Shown here in pieces: positions 18,022 through 26,878 of a stretch of 64,000 nucleotides of DNA (positions within the stretch are counted from its first letter, which is position 1; each line of letters begins with the position of its first letter). Both the position numbers and the translations under genes were made by a program. Below the pieces are notes generated by a model. It saw only the letters and a list, made by a program, of their open reading frames with translations. It made no database searches and was not told where the DNA came from. This DNA comes from JBARDN01 sp963755705 (lineage in GTDB: Bacteria > Desulfobacterota > Binatia > Binatales > Binataceae): positions 186,001 to 250,000 of the forward strand of contig CAVWKW010000004.1 in NCBI GenBank assembly GCA_963755705.1. Direction: 5' to 3'.

Positions 18022-18936
18022 TTATTTCTTTGCGAGATACCGCATCCCGACGCGCGCCGGCGTGAGCTGAATTCCAAACTCCGCGACCAGCGGCGCGATA
18101 TCGCAAACGTTATCCGCGGTGACGAACGTGACCGCGTCACGCGACAGCATCGGCTTGGGCAGCTTCTCGGCGATCGCACCAATCCCGCGCATGAACCCCT
18201 CCGGAATGTGAACAATCGGGCGCTTTCGCCCGCTCGCCTCCATGATGGTTCGCATCATCTCGTCGAAGGTCATCAACTCGGGGCCGCCAACCTCGTAGAC
18301 GCCGTTCTTTCCGCGCCCGGAAATCGCGAGCGCGACGCAGGCCGCCAAATCATCGACCAGCACCGGCTGCACCTTCTGCCGCCCGGTTCCCGGCACCGCG
18401 AACACCGGCGCCAGTTTAAGCAGCTTGACGAAATTGTTCACCACCGCGTCCTCAGGACCGTACACGAGCGAGGGCCGGAAGATCGTGTACTCGAGTCCCG
18501 ACTCCCGAATCGCGCGCTCGGCTTTGCCCTTGGCGCGAAAACCGGGATGCGCCGAAGTCTCGTCGGCTGCCGCGCCGCTGACATAAATGAATCGCCCAAC
18601 CCCAGTCGCTTTCGCCCCGTTGATCAGCGCGAGCACTCCACCCAGATCGATTTGCTCGAAGGTGAGCCCGCGGCGCGGATTCTCGACCGGGTACCCGTCG
18701 AACTGGATCGCGTCGATCACGGCGGCGGCACCGTCGAGTGCGGCGCGTACCGACTCGGGTTTGGAAATGTCGGTCTCGACGAACTCCGCGTGAGTTTCCC
18801 AAAGCTGCGCGCGCGCCTTCTCCGGGCTGCGGCTCAGCACGCGGAGTCTGAGCAGATCAATCGTGGCGAGCCGGCGCACGATAGCGCGTCCGATGAAACC
18901 CGAACCTCCGGCAATCGCAATTGTTTTTTCTTCCAT
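18022..18936 (-). CDS. NAD(P)-binding atypical SDR (NDUFA9/complex I-associated-like)
   Basis: 304-residue extended/atypical short-chain dehydrogenase. The N-terminal nucleotide motif is AGGSGFIG (residues 9-16). Further hallmarks are FIYVSGAA, AERAIRESGLEYTIFRPSLVYGPED, and PVLVDDLAACVALA, as in NDUFA9-like and YlbE/YfcH-like sugar-nucleotide-epimerase relatives. The classical YxxxK triad is replaced by FRAKGKAE, so enzymatic activity is uncertain; relatives often act in quinone or membrane-complex assembly. GAGAGGGG lies just before the ATG. It is monocistronic or the distal end of a reverse-strand run from 20383. Confidence 0.85.
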   Translation of the reverse strand: MEEKTIAIAGGSGFIGRAIVRRLATIDLLRLRVLSRSPEKARAQLWETHAEFVETDISKPESVRAALDGAAAVIDAIQFDGYPVENPRRGLTFEQIDLGGVLALINGAKATGVGRFIYVSGAAADETSAHPGFRAKGKAERAIRESGLEYTIFRPSLVYGPEDAVVNNFVKLLKLAPVFAVPGTGRQKVQPVLVDDLAACVALAISGRGKNGVYEVGGPELMTFDEMMRTIMEASGRKRPIVHIPEGFMRGIGAIAEKLPKPMLSRDAVTFVTADNVCDIAPLVAEFGIQLTPARVGMRYLAKK

Positions 18937-19000
18937 GCGCCCCTCTCAATTAGGCGCGCGCGCGCAGTTATGGACAAGCGGAAAAATAGACGGCGGAATC

Positions 19001-20383
19001 TTACAGGCCGCGCCACGCGGGATTGAAACGTGCGCGCTCCAGATAGCGCCCGCGCCCGGCGCGCGCTGCTGGTTTGCGATCGACCGCGACGACTTCGCCG
19101 CGCGAGATCGTTTCGCGCGGCCATCCTGTGACCTCGAAGCCCTCGAACACATCGTAGTCCGCACGCGAGTGCATCTCGGTGCTGCGAATCACGACCTGCC
19201 GATTCGGATCGAAGACGATCAGATCCGCGTCGCTGCCTTCAGCAATCGCACCCTTGCGCGGATAAATCCCGAAAATCCGGGCAGGATTGCTCGCGATCAG
19301 ATCGACAAAGCGCCCGAGCGGGAGGCGACGCTTCACGACACCTTCGGAATACAGCATCGGCACCAGAGTTTCGAGATTCGCCATCCCCGGCGGGATTCGC
19401 GTGAAGCGGTCAGGGGCGCTCTTGTGCGCGAGATTCCAACTGCAATGGTCGGTTGCGAGCACGTTAACGGTGCCGTCGGCGATCGCTTCCCACACCGCTT
19501 CGCGATCGCGCTCAGACCTGAGCGGCGGGAAACCAACGTACTTCTCGCCATCCGGTTCAAGGAACCGCTCTTCGTTCAGGTAGAGGTAAATCGGACGCGT
19601 CTCGGCGAGCACCGTCTGCCCGCGAGCACGCGCGCGGCGAATCGCGCCCAGTGCGGCGGCGCTCGAGAGATGAACGAAATACGCGGGCGCATGGGCGCTC
19701 GCCGCCATCGCAATTCCGCGTTCGACGGCGGCGGCTTCCGACAGCGGCGGGCGGCTGGCGGGAAAATTTGCCACCTCGAATTTTCCGGCACCCAGTAACC
19801 GCTCGGTGCAGTATCCGATCACGTGCTCGTCCTCGGCGTGCATTGTGAGCATCGCGCCCGCATCGGCCACGGCCTTAAACGCGCGCATAAAATCCCGCGC
19901 GCGGGCTTCGAATCCGCGCATCATGAAAATTTTGAAGCTGATCACGCCGCGCTCGGCCACGGAAGCAATTTCCGCGATTGCCTGTGGCGACGGATCGAGA
20001 ATCGCGACGTGAAACCCGTAGTCGATGACCGCGCGGCCGTCGGCCTTCACGTGCCACCTGGCGATCGCGTCAGACAGCGCGCCGCCCGTGGCCTGAAACG
20101 CATAGTCAATGATCGAGGTGACACCGCCGGCCGCGGCCGCGATCGTGCCGGACTCAAAATCGTCGATCGTGTGTGCGTTGTACATCTCTGCATCGAGATG
20201 CGTGTGCGCATCGATCGCGCCGGGCAGCAGCAGCATCCCGCGCGCGTCGATGGTCTTCGCCGAGGCTTCGAGATTTCCAGGCGCCGCGACCTGAACGATC
20301 TTGCCGGCGCGTATCCCGAGGTCTCTTGCGAGAACGCCGCCGGGCGTCACCGCGGTTGCGCCTGCGATTGCAAGGTCCAGCAT
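19001..20383 (-). CDS. Dihydropyrimidinase/hydantoinase-like amidohydrolase
   Basis: 460-residue cyclic-amide hydrolase of the dihydropyrimidinase type, which opens dihydropyrimidine or hydantoin rings using a binuclear metal centre. All ligands are visible: His60 and His62 in DAHTHLD, the carboxylated Lys151 in SFKIFMM, His182 in TMHAED, His238 in VHLSS, and Asp312 in ATDHCSW. The C-terminal beta-sandwich includes GSDADLIVFDPN. AAGGAG stands about 5 bases before the ATG. The metallophosphoesterase gene is 21 bp upstream on the same strand. No transporter or carbamoylase is adjacent, so whether the substrate is a pyrimidine or a hydantoin is open. Confidence 0.9.
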   Translation of the reverse strand: MLDLAIAGATAVTPGGVLARDLGIRAGKIVQVAAPGNLEASAKTIDARGMLLLPGAIDAHTHLDAEMYNAHTIDDFESGTIAAAAGGVTSIIDYAFQATGGALSDAIARWHVKADGRAVIDYGFHVAILDPSPQAIAEIASVAERGVISFKIFMMRGFEARARDFMRAFKAVADAGAMLTMHAEDEHVIGYCTERLLGAGKFEVANFPASRPPLSEAAAVERGIAMAASAHAPAYFVHLSSAAALGAIRRARARGQTVLAETRPIYLYLNEERFLEPDGEKYVGFPPLRSERDREAVWEAIADGTVNVLATDHCSWNLAHKSAPDRFTRIPPGMANLETLVPMLYSEGVVKRRLPLGRFVDLIASNPARIFGIYPRKGAIAEGSDADLIVFDPNRQVVIRSTEMHSRADYDVFEGFEVTGWPRETISRGEVVAVDRKPAARAGRGRYLERARFNPAWRGL

Positions 20384-20404
20384 CAGGGCTCCTTGCGGGC
20401 GGAG

Positions 20405-21415
20405 TTAATGCGTTTTGCGCGGCCGCCGCGGACGTTTGACACGAGCCGGTTTGGTTCGGCGGCGCTTTCGGCGAACTACTTCGTCGGGCAGAGTTTCGGG
20501 AGCCAGCTCCGACGCCAGCGCGGACTGGAGCGTGGCGGGATCGAGCGGCATCAGGCTGAAGCGCGAAATCTCGGGACGGCAATTGATTCTGATCCGCAGC
20601 CAAAACGTCCCGAGCCCGCGGTTGGTATAGATGAAAAAATCTTCGTACCGGTTGAGTCCTGAATAAAAGCGCTTGCCGATCCGCAGGATCGACTTGAGCG
20701 GCGAACCGTAATACGGAATCCGCACTACGCCGCCGTGAGTGTGCCCTGACAGCATCACACCCGGATGCAGATGGCGCGCATACAACGCGGTGTCGGGATT
20801 ATGCGCCAGCACGATCGCACTGTCGCCAGACTCGATGCCCCCGAACGCACGCGCGGGTTCCGCGTGGCGCGACCACAAGTCGTCGATTCCGATAACGATC
20901 AACTCGCGTCCGCGAATCACGATGCGACGGTTCTCGTTGCACAGCACGTCGGCACCGGCAGCGCGCAGCGCGGCGGTGATCTTCTCTGCCGACGACCAGT
21001 GATCGTGGTTCCCGAGAATCGCGATCACCCCGTGCGCCGGCTTGAGCCCAGAAAGCGCTTCGCGAAACGGCGCCAGATAGCGCTGCATCGTATCCGGCCC
21101 GGAAAAATAATCGCCGGTCAGAAACACCAGGTCCGGGCGTTCGCGATTTATCGCCTCGACCGCGACGTTCAGCCGCGCCAGATCCTCGTCGCGATCGACG
21201 TGAAAGTCGCTTATCTGGCACGCGACCACTCCCCGATGCACCTCTGCGAGGCCGCGCACCGGCAACTCGATTTGCGTGATGTCGAGGTCGTCGATCGTGC
21301 GGCGCCAGATGCGATGCAGCGGACGCAGGGCGAGCGGGGGCCGGCGCTTGCGCGGCTTGGCGTGCTCGGCATGCTTCGAACGGGGGGAATCGGCGATTAA
21401 CTCCGCCGTGGACAT
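20405..21415 (-). CDS. Metallophosphoesterase (YkuE/YaeI-type)
   Basis: 336-residue calcineurin-like phosphoesterase. The metal-binding motifs are in order: ISDFHVDR, GDYFSG, GNHDHW, LAHNPD and SGHTHGG. Relatives such as YkuE and YaeI hydrolyse phospholipid- or UDP-lipid-type phosphodiesters at the cell envelope. No clear signal peptide is present here; the first 40 residues are basic. The C-terminal 25 residues form an unusually basic tail (RRKRRRTKPARVKRPRRP), which could bind nucleic acid or acidic lipid. Lies between a HAD hydrolase gene and the hydantoinase gene, all on the reverse strand. Confidence 0.88.
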   Translation of the reverse strand: MSTAELIADSPRSKHAEHAKPRKRRPPLALRPLHRIWRRTIDDLDITQIELPVRGLAEVHRGVVACQISDFHVDRDEDLARLNVAVEAINRERPDLVFLTGDYFSGPDTMQRYLAPFREALSGLKPAHGVIAILGNHDHWSSAEKITAALRAAGADVLCNENRRIVIRGRELIVIGIDDLWSRHAEPARAFGGIESGDSAIVLAHNPDTALYARHLHPGVMLSGHTHGGVVRIPYYGSPLKSILRIGKRFYSGLNRYEDFFIYTNRGLGTFWLRIRINCRPEISRFSLMPLDPATLQSALASELAPETLPDEVVRRKRRRTKPARVKRPRRPRKTH

Positions 21416-21428
21416 CAGGATCGCTATT

Positions 21429-22133
21429 CTAGAACAGATCGAGCAGCCCGCGAAAGCTGCCTATGCGCACGATGCGATCGTCGAAATCAAGCTCCTCCTC
21501 TTCGAGCTCCCAAGTATGCGGATGCGGAATATAAACCGCGTGCAAGCCCGCACGCACTGACGGATTGATATCGGAGCGTGGGCTGTTACCGATCATCCAG
21601 GCGCGTTCGGGATGCAACTGTGCGTCGAGAATCAGCCGCCGGTAGGCGTCAACGTCCTTTTCGCGCGGCGTATCCACGCGGCTGAAATGTTTATCGAGGC
21701 CGGACCGAGCGAGCTTGCGCAATTGTTCGTCGCGCTGGCCCTTGGTGAAGAGCACCAGCCGATGCCGCCGCGCGAGTGCCTCTACGGTCTCGGCAACGTC
21801 TGGCAACAGGGGGCATTCGCGGGTGCAAAGGCGCTCTCCGATCTCGTCGATAGCGGCATGCAATGCCCCGGCTCGGCCATTGGCGGCGAGTTCGTCGGCC
21901 GCCTGATGCAGCGCAAGCACATAGGGCCGCCGTCCGTAGCCATGCGTCTTGATCAGCTTCAGTTCGGCGCGGCGTACCGCCTCAGCGGCAGATTTCTCGC
22001 GGATTCCCGGATTGCTGCGCGTGGCTGCCGCGGCGAATTCGGCGAAGGCCTCGAGAAAATGGATATTCGAGTCCCAGAGCGTGTCGTCGGCGTCGAAGAT
22101 CAGATGCCGCGGCTCGGAGGAATTTGCACTCAT
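21429..22133 (-). CDS. HAD-superfamily hydrolase
   Basis: 234-residue HAD phosphatase. Motif I DADDTLW supplies nucleophile Asp14 and acid/base Asp16; motif II is VLFTKG; motif III Lys is in PREKDVDAY; motif IV is MIGNSPRSDINP. The PRSD...NP version of motif IV and the helical cap suit a YjjG/phosphoglycolate-phosphatase-like enzyme acting on a small phosphate ester. I start at ATG 22133; a TTG immediately upstream is possible. It precedes the metallophosphoesterase gene by 13 bp on the same strand, so the two are probably co-transcribed. Confidence 0.85.
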   Translation of the reverse strand: MSANSSEPRHLIFDADDTLWDSNIHFLEAFAEFAAAATRSNPGIREKSAAEAVRRAELKLIKTHGYGRRPYVLALHQAADELAANGRAGALHAAIDEIGERLCTRECPLLPDVAETVEALARRHRLVLFTKGQRDEQLRKLARSGLDKHFSRVDTPREKDVDAYRRLILDAQLHPERAWMIGNSPRSDINPSVRAGLHAVYIPHPHTWELEEEELDFDDRIVRIGSFRGLLDLF

Positions 22134-22196
22134 CAATTCAAAATTTATCCGCGCGCGCGAAGCCGGGCAATCATCGCGATTCCGGATGCTTCAAGA

Positions 22197-23006
22197 TCAG
22201 GCGCGCGGCTGCGGACGGCCTGAGGGAAAAATCGCGAGCGCGCCGGTGTTCGGATTGCGTCCAACGTGAACCTCGGTTTCATAAACTCGGGTGAGATTGT
22301 CTTCGGTCAGCACCTCGAGCGGAGTTCCGGTCGCGACCGCCGCGCCGTCTTTCAGCAGCATCACGCGATCCGCGTAGGTCGCAGCCGCGTTGAGATCGTG
22401 CAGCGTCGCGATTACCGCCAGTCCGCGCTCGGACGCCAGTTCGCGAAACCGCGCGAAGATCCCAGCGACATGGCGCAGGTCAAGGAACGCCGTCGGTTCG
22501 TCCAGCATCACGACTCGCGGCTCCTGCGCAATAGCGCGCGCGAGGAACACGCGCTTGCGCTCGCCGCCCGAGAGCTCTTCGACATGGCGATGCGCGAATT
22601 CCAGCAGGTCGAAGCGCTCGAGCGCGTCACGCGCGATCTTGAGGTCGGCGCCGCTCTCGAACCGGAACGCGCCCAGATGCGGCGCGCGCCCCATCAGCAC
22701 GATCTCGAGCACCGTGAAGCGGAACGCGACGGAGTTTTCCTGGGCAACCGATGCGACGACTTTCGCCAGCGCCCTGCGATCATAGGACTCGAGCGCGCGG
22801 CCGCAAATCTCGACGGCGCCAGCGCGCGGGCGCATCGCGCCCGAGAGCACGCGCAGGATCGTCGACTTGCCGCTGCCGTTGGGGCCGACGATCGCAAAGA
22901 TCCGCCCGGAATCGACCGAGAACGAAACGCTGTGCAGCACGTCGCGCGTGTCGTAACCGGCGCGGATATCCGTCGCGCGAACCGCGCCTGTAGCCTCAGC
23001 GTTCAC
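22197..23006 (-). CDS. FecCD/BtuCD-type ABC importer, ATP-binding protein
   Basis: 269-residue ATPase of a corrinoid/siderophore/heme importer. Walker A GPNGSGKST, Q-loop AQENSVAF, signature LSGGERKR, Walker B VVMLDEPT and H-loop THDLNAA are all present. The GTG start at 23006 overlaps the TGA stop of the permease gene by 2 nt (GTGA), the reason for choosing it over an upstream ATG that would add 20 residues read out of the permease gene. Overlap implies translational coupling in an operon of binding protein, permease and ATPase. The signal-bearing binding protein suggests vitamin B12 or a ferric complex as substrate. Confidence 0.92.
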   Translation of the reverse strand: MNAEATGAVRATDIRAGYDTRDVLHSVSFSVDSGRIFAIVGPNGSGKSTILRVLSGAMRPRAGAVEICGRALESYDRRALAKVVASVAQENSVAFRFTVLEIVLMGRAPHLGAFRFESGADLKIARDALERFDLLEFAHRHVEELSGGERKRVFLARAIAQEPRVVMLDEPTAFLDLRHVAGIFARFRELASERGLAVIATLHDLNAAATYADRVMLLKDGAAVATGTPLEVLTEDNLTRVYETEVHVGRNPNTGALAIFPSGRPQPRA

Positions 23007-24034
23007 AGCGAGAGCGGACGGCGCTCCTGACGCCGCAGCATGTAGATAAAAAACGGACCGCCGCATAACGCGGTGATCGCGCCGACCGGAATTTCCGCCG
23101 GCGAGATCACCACGCGCGCCGCCAGATCGGCAATCACCATGAACGCCGCTCCGCCGAGCAGCGACGCCGGCAGCAGCAACCGATGGTCCGAGCCGAATGC
23201 GAGCCGCAGCACGTGCGGCACGATCAGTCCGACGAACGAGATGATCCCGCTAACCGACACCGCCGCGCCGATCATCACCGAGGTGGCGATGAAGATCGTG
23301 CGCCGCAGCGCGTTCACCTCGACCCCGAGCTCGGCCGCCGCGTCGTCGCCGAGGCTCAGCAGATTCAGATCGCGCGCCTTGTACATCAGGACGGCAAACC
23401 CCGCGGCGCCGAGCGCGCCGACCGTCGCGACTTCCCGCCAGGTCGGAGCCTCGAGGCTTCCCATCAGCCAGAACAGGATCGTATGCGCGTAGTAAAAGTC
23501 AACCACGCTGTTCACCAGCATGATCGCAGCGCCCCAGAATGCGTTGAAGATCACACCCACCAAAAGCAGCGTGAACGGCTCGAGCTGTCCGTCAACCAGC
23601 GCGATTCGATAGACGGCTACGGTAGAAAACAACGCCGCCCCGAAGGCGAAAATCGGCACCAGGCTTTCGCCGCCGCCGATTCGCGACAGGAACACCAGCG
23701 CGATAATCGCGCCGAGTGCGCCGCCGCCCGAGATCCCCAGAATTCCGCCCTCCGCGAGCGGATTGCGCACCAGAGCCTGCAGCGCCGCGCCGACGCTGGC
23801 GAGCACCGCGCCAACCGCGATTCCCATCATCACGCGCGGCAGCCGCGCCGCAAAAAAAATCACATGATCGGGACTGGCGGAATCCGCGAGCGCGCGCGCA
23901 AGGTTGATATGCACGCTGCCGAACGCGGTCGCCACGATCGCCGACCCCACGGTCAGCGCGCCAAGCCCCCCCAGAATCGCGAACATCCGCGCACGCGTCA
24001 GATACGCTCGCGCCAGCGGGTCCGGCCCGGTCAT
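23003..24034 (-). CDS. FecCD/BtuC-type ABC importer permease
   Basis: 343-residue inner-membrane permease with about ten membrane helices, of the FecCD family. Family hallmarks: RLPRVMMGIAVGAVLASVGAALQALVRNPLAEGGILG (about residues 60-97, only partly quoted by its role as the coupling region), GLIVPHVLRLAFG, and ADLAARVV. ATG 24034 overlaps the stop of the binding-protein gene (ATGA); an open frame extends 84 codons further upstream inside that gene but is a shadow. It pairs with the ATPase at 22197-23006. Confidence 0.93.
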   Translation of the reverse strand: MTGPDPLARAYLTRARMFAILGGLGALTVGSAIVATAFGSVHINLARALADSASPDHVIFFAARLPRVMMGIAVGAVLASVGAALQALVRNPLAEGGILGISGGGALGAIIALVFLSRIGGGESLVPIFAFGAALFSTVAVYRIALVDGQLEPFTLLLVGVIFNAFWGAAIMLVNSVVDFYYAHTILFWLMGSLEAPTWREVATVGALGAAGFAVLMYKARDLNLLSLGDDAAAELGVEVNALRRTIFIATSVMIGAAVSVSGIISFVGLIVPHVLRLAFGSDHRLLLPASLLGGAAFMVIADLAARVVISPAEIPVGAITALCGGPFFIYMLRRQERRPLSL

Positions 24035-24918
24035 TGCGCTGCCTCTGCGCTGAATCGTTCCGGATGAATCATCGCCGCGATCAGTTCGAGCGATTTGCCG
24101 ACCCTCGGTCCGGGATGAAGCACCGGATTTTGCGGATAGCCATACACCCGATGATTTCGCACGGCCGGAATGATCGGAAAGCGTTCCCAGAAATGGCTCG
24201 GAGCCGCGGCCCCGGTGCCCATCTGCCCGTCCAGGATCACATCGGGCCGCGCCGCGATGATGTATTCGACACTCAACTGCGGCCACTGCTGGTCTGAAGA
24301 ATCGGCGACGTTTTCGGAATTGGCGATCGTCAGCAGATCGTCAAGGTAGGTTCGCTTGCCGACGGCGTAGATCGGTTCGTGCCCGACCAGCATCAGCACC
24401 CGCACTCGCCGCGTCCCCGCGACCTTCGCGCGGACCGAATCGATCTCCGCGTTGATCGAGGACTGCATCGCACGCGCCGCCCGTGCGCGATCGATCCTGG
24501 CGCCCACGTCCACGATGCCCGCCTCGATCTCGGCCAGCGAGTCGTCGCTCGTGATCATCACGTCGCATCCGGTCGCGCGCAGCACGCCGAGCTCGCGGGT
24601 ATCGGAGGATAGTCCGAGCCCAATCACCAGGGTTGGTCGAAGTCCGATAATCGCTTCAACATTCGGGGTCAGAAACGAGCCGACTCGCGGCAGCCGCGTC
24701 GCCGCAGGAGGATAGTCACAATACTGCGACACGCCGACGACCTCGTCGCCCGCGCCGAGCGCGAACAGAGTCTCTGTCACCGACGGCGCCAGCGAGACGA
24801 TTCGCCGGACCCGATCCGCGCTCACAGCCAGCGCCGGCGCGGCGCAGAAACTCGCGCAACAAATTGCGACGATCGCGGCGATCATTGCGGCGCCCGCGCG
24901 TGCGGATGCACAAGTCAT
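24031..24918 (-). CDS. BtuF-type periplasmic substrate-binding protein
   Basis: 295-residue periplasmic receptor for a corrinoid, heme or ferric-siderophore importer. The N-terminus has a typical Sec signal peptide (hydrophobic AAMIAAIVAI core, probable cleavage after APALA near residue 31). The mature protein shows the BtuF-like RIVSLAPSVTETLFALGAGDEVVGVSQYCDYP, DVMITSDDSLAEIE, and VYGYPQNPVLHPGPRVGKSLELIAAMIHP segments. The start at 24918 is chosen because the signal peptide begins there; the longer frame adds 33 non-hydrophobic residues. It is first in the operon. I saw no cobalamin riboswitch in the 110 bp upstream, so substrate identity remains open. Confidence 0.9.
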   Translation of the reverse strand: MTCASARAGAAMIAAIVAICCASFCAAPALAVSADRVRRIVSLAPSVTETLFALGAGDEVVGVSQYCDYPPAATRLPRVGSFLTPNVEAIIGLRPTLVIGLGLSSDTRELGVLRATGCDVMITSDDSLAEIEAGIVDVGARIDRARAARAMQSSINAEIDSVRAKVAGTRRVRVLMLVGHEPIYAVGKRTYLDDLLTIANSENVADSSDQQWPQLSVEYIIAARPDVILDGQMGTGAAAPSHFWERFPIIPAVRNHRVYGYPQNPVLHPGPRVGKSLELIAAMIHPERFSAEAAQ

Positions 24919-25028
24919 CCCGCGAAGGTACCCGATCCCGCCCGTCGCCGTAAGTAGGCGCGCCGTGCGCAATGTTGCATTCGCGCGCACGCGTCGATTA
25001 GCTTCAGCAGTAGCCAAGGAGATCGCAC

Positions 25029-26852
25029 TTGCTCAAGATCGCAGTATGTATCAAGCAGATTCCGCTGATTGAAGACGCCAACTTCGACGCCGAGACCAAG
25101 ACCATCAAGCGCGACGGGCCGGCGGTGATTAGCGCCTTCGACCTGCGCGCGATCGCGCTGGCGGTCGAGCTCAAAGCGCGCCATGGCGCCGACACCACGG
25201 TCATCACGATGGGTCCCGCGCAGGCGCGCGGCGCGCTCATCGACGCGCTCGCGATGGGCCTTGATCGGGCCGTGCACCTGGAAGACCGCGCGTTCGCCGG
25301 CTCGGACACTCTGGCCACCGCGCGTGCGCTCGCGACCTGGCTCGCGCGAGAGAGTTTCGATCTGCTGCTGCTCGGAAAATATTCGCTCGACGCGGAGACC
25401 GGGCAGGTCGGACCCGAGATCGCCGAGCTGATCGCGGCTGCGCAAATCACCGGCGTGCGCAAAGTCGAAATCGACGGCAAGATTATTCGCGCCGAGCGCG
25501 AAAGCGACGAAGGCTATGACGAGATCGAGGCGCGGATGCCGGCGGTGCTGACTTGCGCGGAGCGAGTTGCCCAGCCGATCAGGATGAAGCCGGGCGCGCA
25601 GGACGAGGCCAAGTCCAAACCGATTCTGACGGTGCGAGCAGGCGAGCTAAGCGGCGATCCGGCGGCGTTCGGATTCGCCGGCTCGCCAACCTGCGTGCAG
25701 TCGGTGCGCATTCAGCCGCCGCCGAAAACCGAGTGCAAAATGATCGACGCCTCCGATCCGGAACGCGCCGCGGCCGCGGTGATCGACGCGCTTGACGCGG
25801 TCGGTGCGCTGCAACCGCGCCGGCATACGCGCCGCGCGGTTTCGGCGGCAATCCGCCCGAGCGTGCGCGGCCGCGACCTGTGGGTAGCCTGCGAGACTGA
25901 CCTCGAGGACCGCGTGACTCGCGGCTCCTTGGAGTTGCTGTCCGAGGCCGACGCGCTCGCGCGACGCCTGGGCGGCGCCGTGATCGCACTTGGCTATCCG
26001 GCGTCGTTCGCGAAGCACGCGGCGATCGCGGCGAGCTACGGCGCGGATCGGGTCCTGGTGCTTGGAAACCCGGGACTCGACGGTTATTCACCGGCGCGCT
26101 TAGCCGAGGCGGTTGCGCAGCTCGTGCGCGAACGCTCCCCGTGGGGATTGCTGCTGCCCGCGAGCGAGCGTGGACGCGACTGGGGTCCGCGTCTGGCGGC
26201 GCGGCTCGGTCTTGGGCTGACTGGTGACGCGATCGGAATCGAGATTGACGCGGACGACAGGATGGTCGCGCTCAAGCCGGCGTTCGGCGGCAACGTGGTC
26301 GCGCCGATTTTGTCCAAGACCTATCCTCAGATGGCGACGGTGCGTTCGGGAGTGCTCGAACTCGCGGAGCCGCAGGCAGAAAAGCGCGCACCGGTGGAAG
26401 TGGTGCAGCCCGAGATCGCGGCGGCCTTCATTCGCCTGGTGGCGTCGCACTCGCTGCTCGACCCATCGATCGAACCGCTCGAAGGCGCAGAGGTGGTGGT
26501 TGGCGTCGGGACCGGGATTGGCGGACCCGACGGAGTGGCGCAGGCAACCGCGCTGGCGCGCGTACTGCACGGCTCGCTCTGTGCGACGCGTCGCGTCACG
26601 GATGCGGGATGGGTACCGCGGCAGTTGCAGGTCGGGCTTACCGGCAAGTCGATCGATCCGCGTCTGTATTTCGCGATCGGGCTTCGCGGCCAGCCGAACC
26701 ACACGGTCGGAATAAAACGCGCCGGATGCGTGGTCGCGATCAACAACGATCCGGAGGCGGCGATCTTCGAGCGCGCGAATCTCGGGCTGGTCGCCGACTG
26801 GACCGCGATCCTGCCCGCGCTGACGGACGCCCTGCGCAATCGTCTGCGATAG
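25029..26852 (+). CDS. Fused electron-transfer flavoprotein (EtfB-EtfA in one chain)
   Basis: 607-residue single polypeptide combining both ETF subunits, which carry electrons from acyl-CoA or other flavin dehydrogenases to the quinone pool. Residues 1-about 215 are EtfB: VCIKQIP at the N-terminus, DAETGQVGPEIAE, and RMPAVLTCAERV. A linker of about 60 residues follows, rich in Ala and Arg. Residues about 285-607 are EtfA, ending in the FAD-binding domain with RRVTDAGWVPRQLQVGLTGK-type residues (about 515-535), the GLRGQPNHTVGIK segment and INNDPEAAIFERAN. The TTG start has AAGGAGA 7 bases upstream. There is no adjacent ETF-quinone oxidoreductase or acyl-CoA dehydrogenase. No internal stop or frameshift, so the fusion looks genuine. 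Confidence 0.93.
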   Translation: MLKIAVCIKQIPLIEDANFDAETKTIKRDGPAVISAFDLRAIALAVELKARHGADTTVITMGPAQARGALIDALAMGLDRAVHLEDRAFAGSDTLATARALATWLARESFDLLLLGKYSLDAETGQVGPEIAELIAAAQITGVRKVEIDGKIIRAERESDEGYDEIEARMPAVLTCAERVAQPIRMKPGAQDEAKSKPILTVRAGELSGDPAAFGFAGSPTCVQSVRIQPPPKTECKMIDASDPERAAAAVIDALDAVGALQPRRHTRRAVSAAIRPSVRGRDLWVACETDLEDRVTRGSLELLSEADALARRLGGAVIALGYPASFAKHAAIAASYGADRVLVLGNPGLDGYSPARLAEAVAQLVRERSPWGLLLPASERGRDWGPRLAARLGLGLTGDAIGIEIDADDRMVALKPAFGGNVVAPILSKTYPQMATVRSGVLELAEPQAEKRAPVEVVQPEIAAAFIRLVASHSLLDPSIEPLEGAEVVVGVGTGIGGPDGVAQATALARVLHGSLCATRRVTDAGWVPRQLQVGLTGKSIDPRLYFAIGLRGQPNHTVGIKRAGCVVAINNDPEAAIFERANLGLVADWTAILPALTDALRNRLR

Positions 26853-26878
26853 AGCGATTAGTAACTGCCGTCGGCTGG

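Noticed and set aside
24919..25028. Possible cobalamin riboswitch upstream of the BtuF-type gene
   Set aside because: The 110-bp divergent spacer lacks a recognisable B12 box and is too short for the full aptamer plus expression platform.
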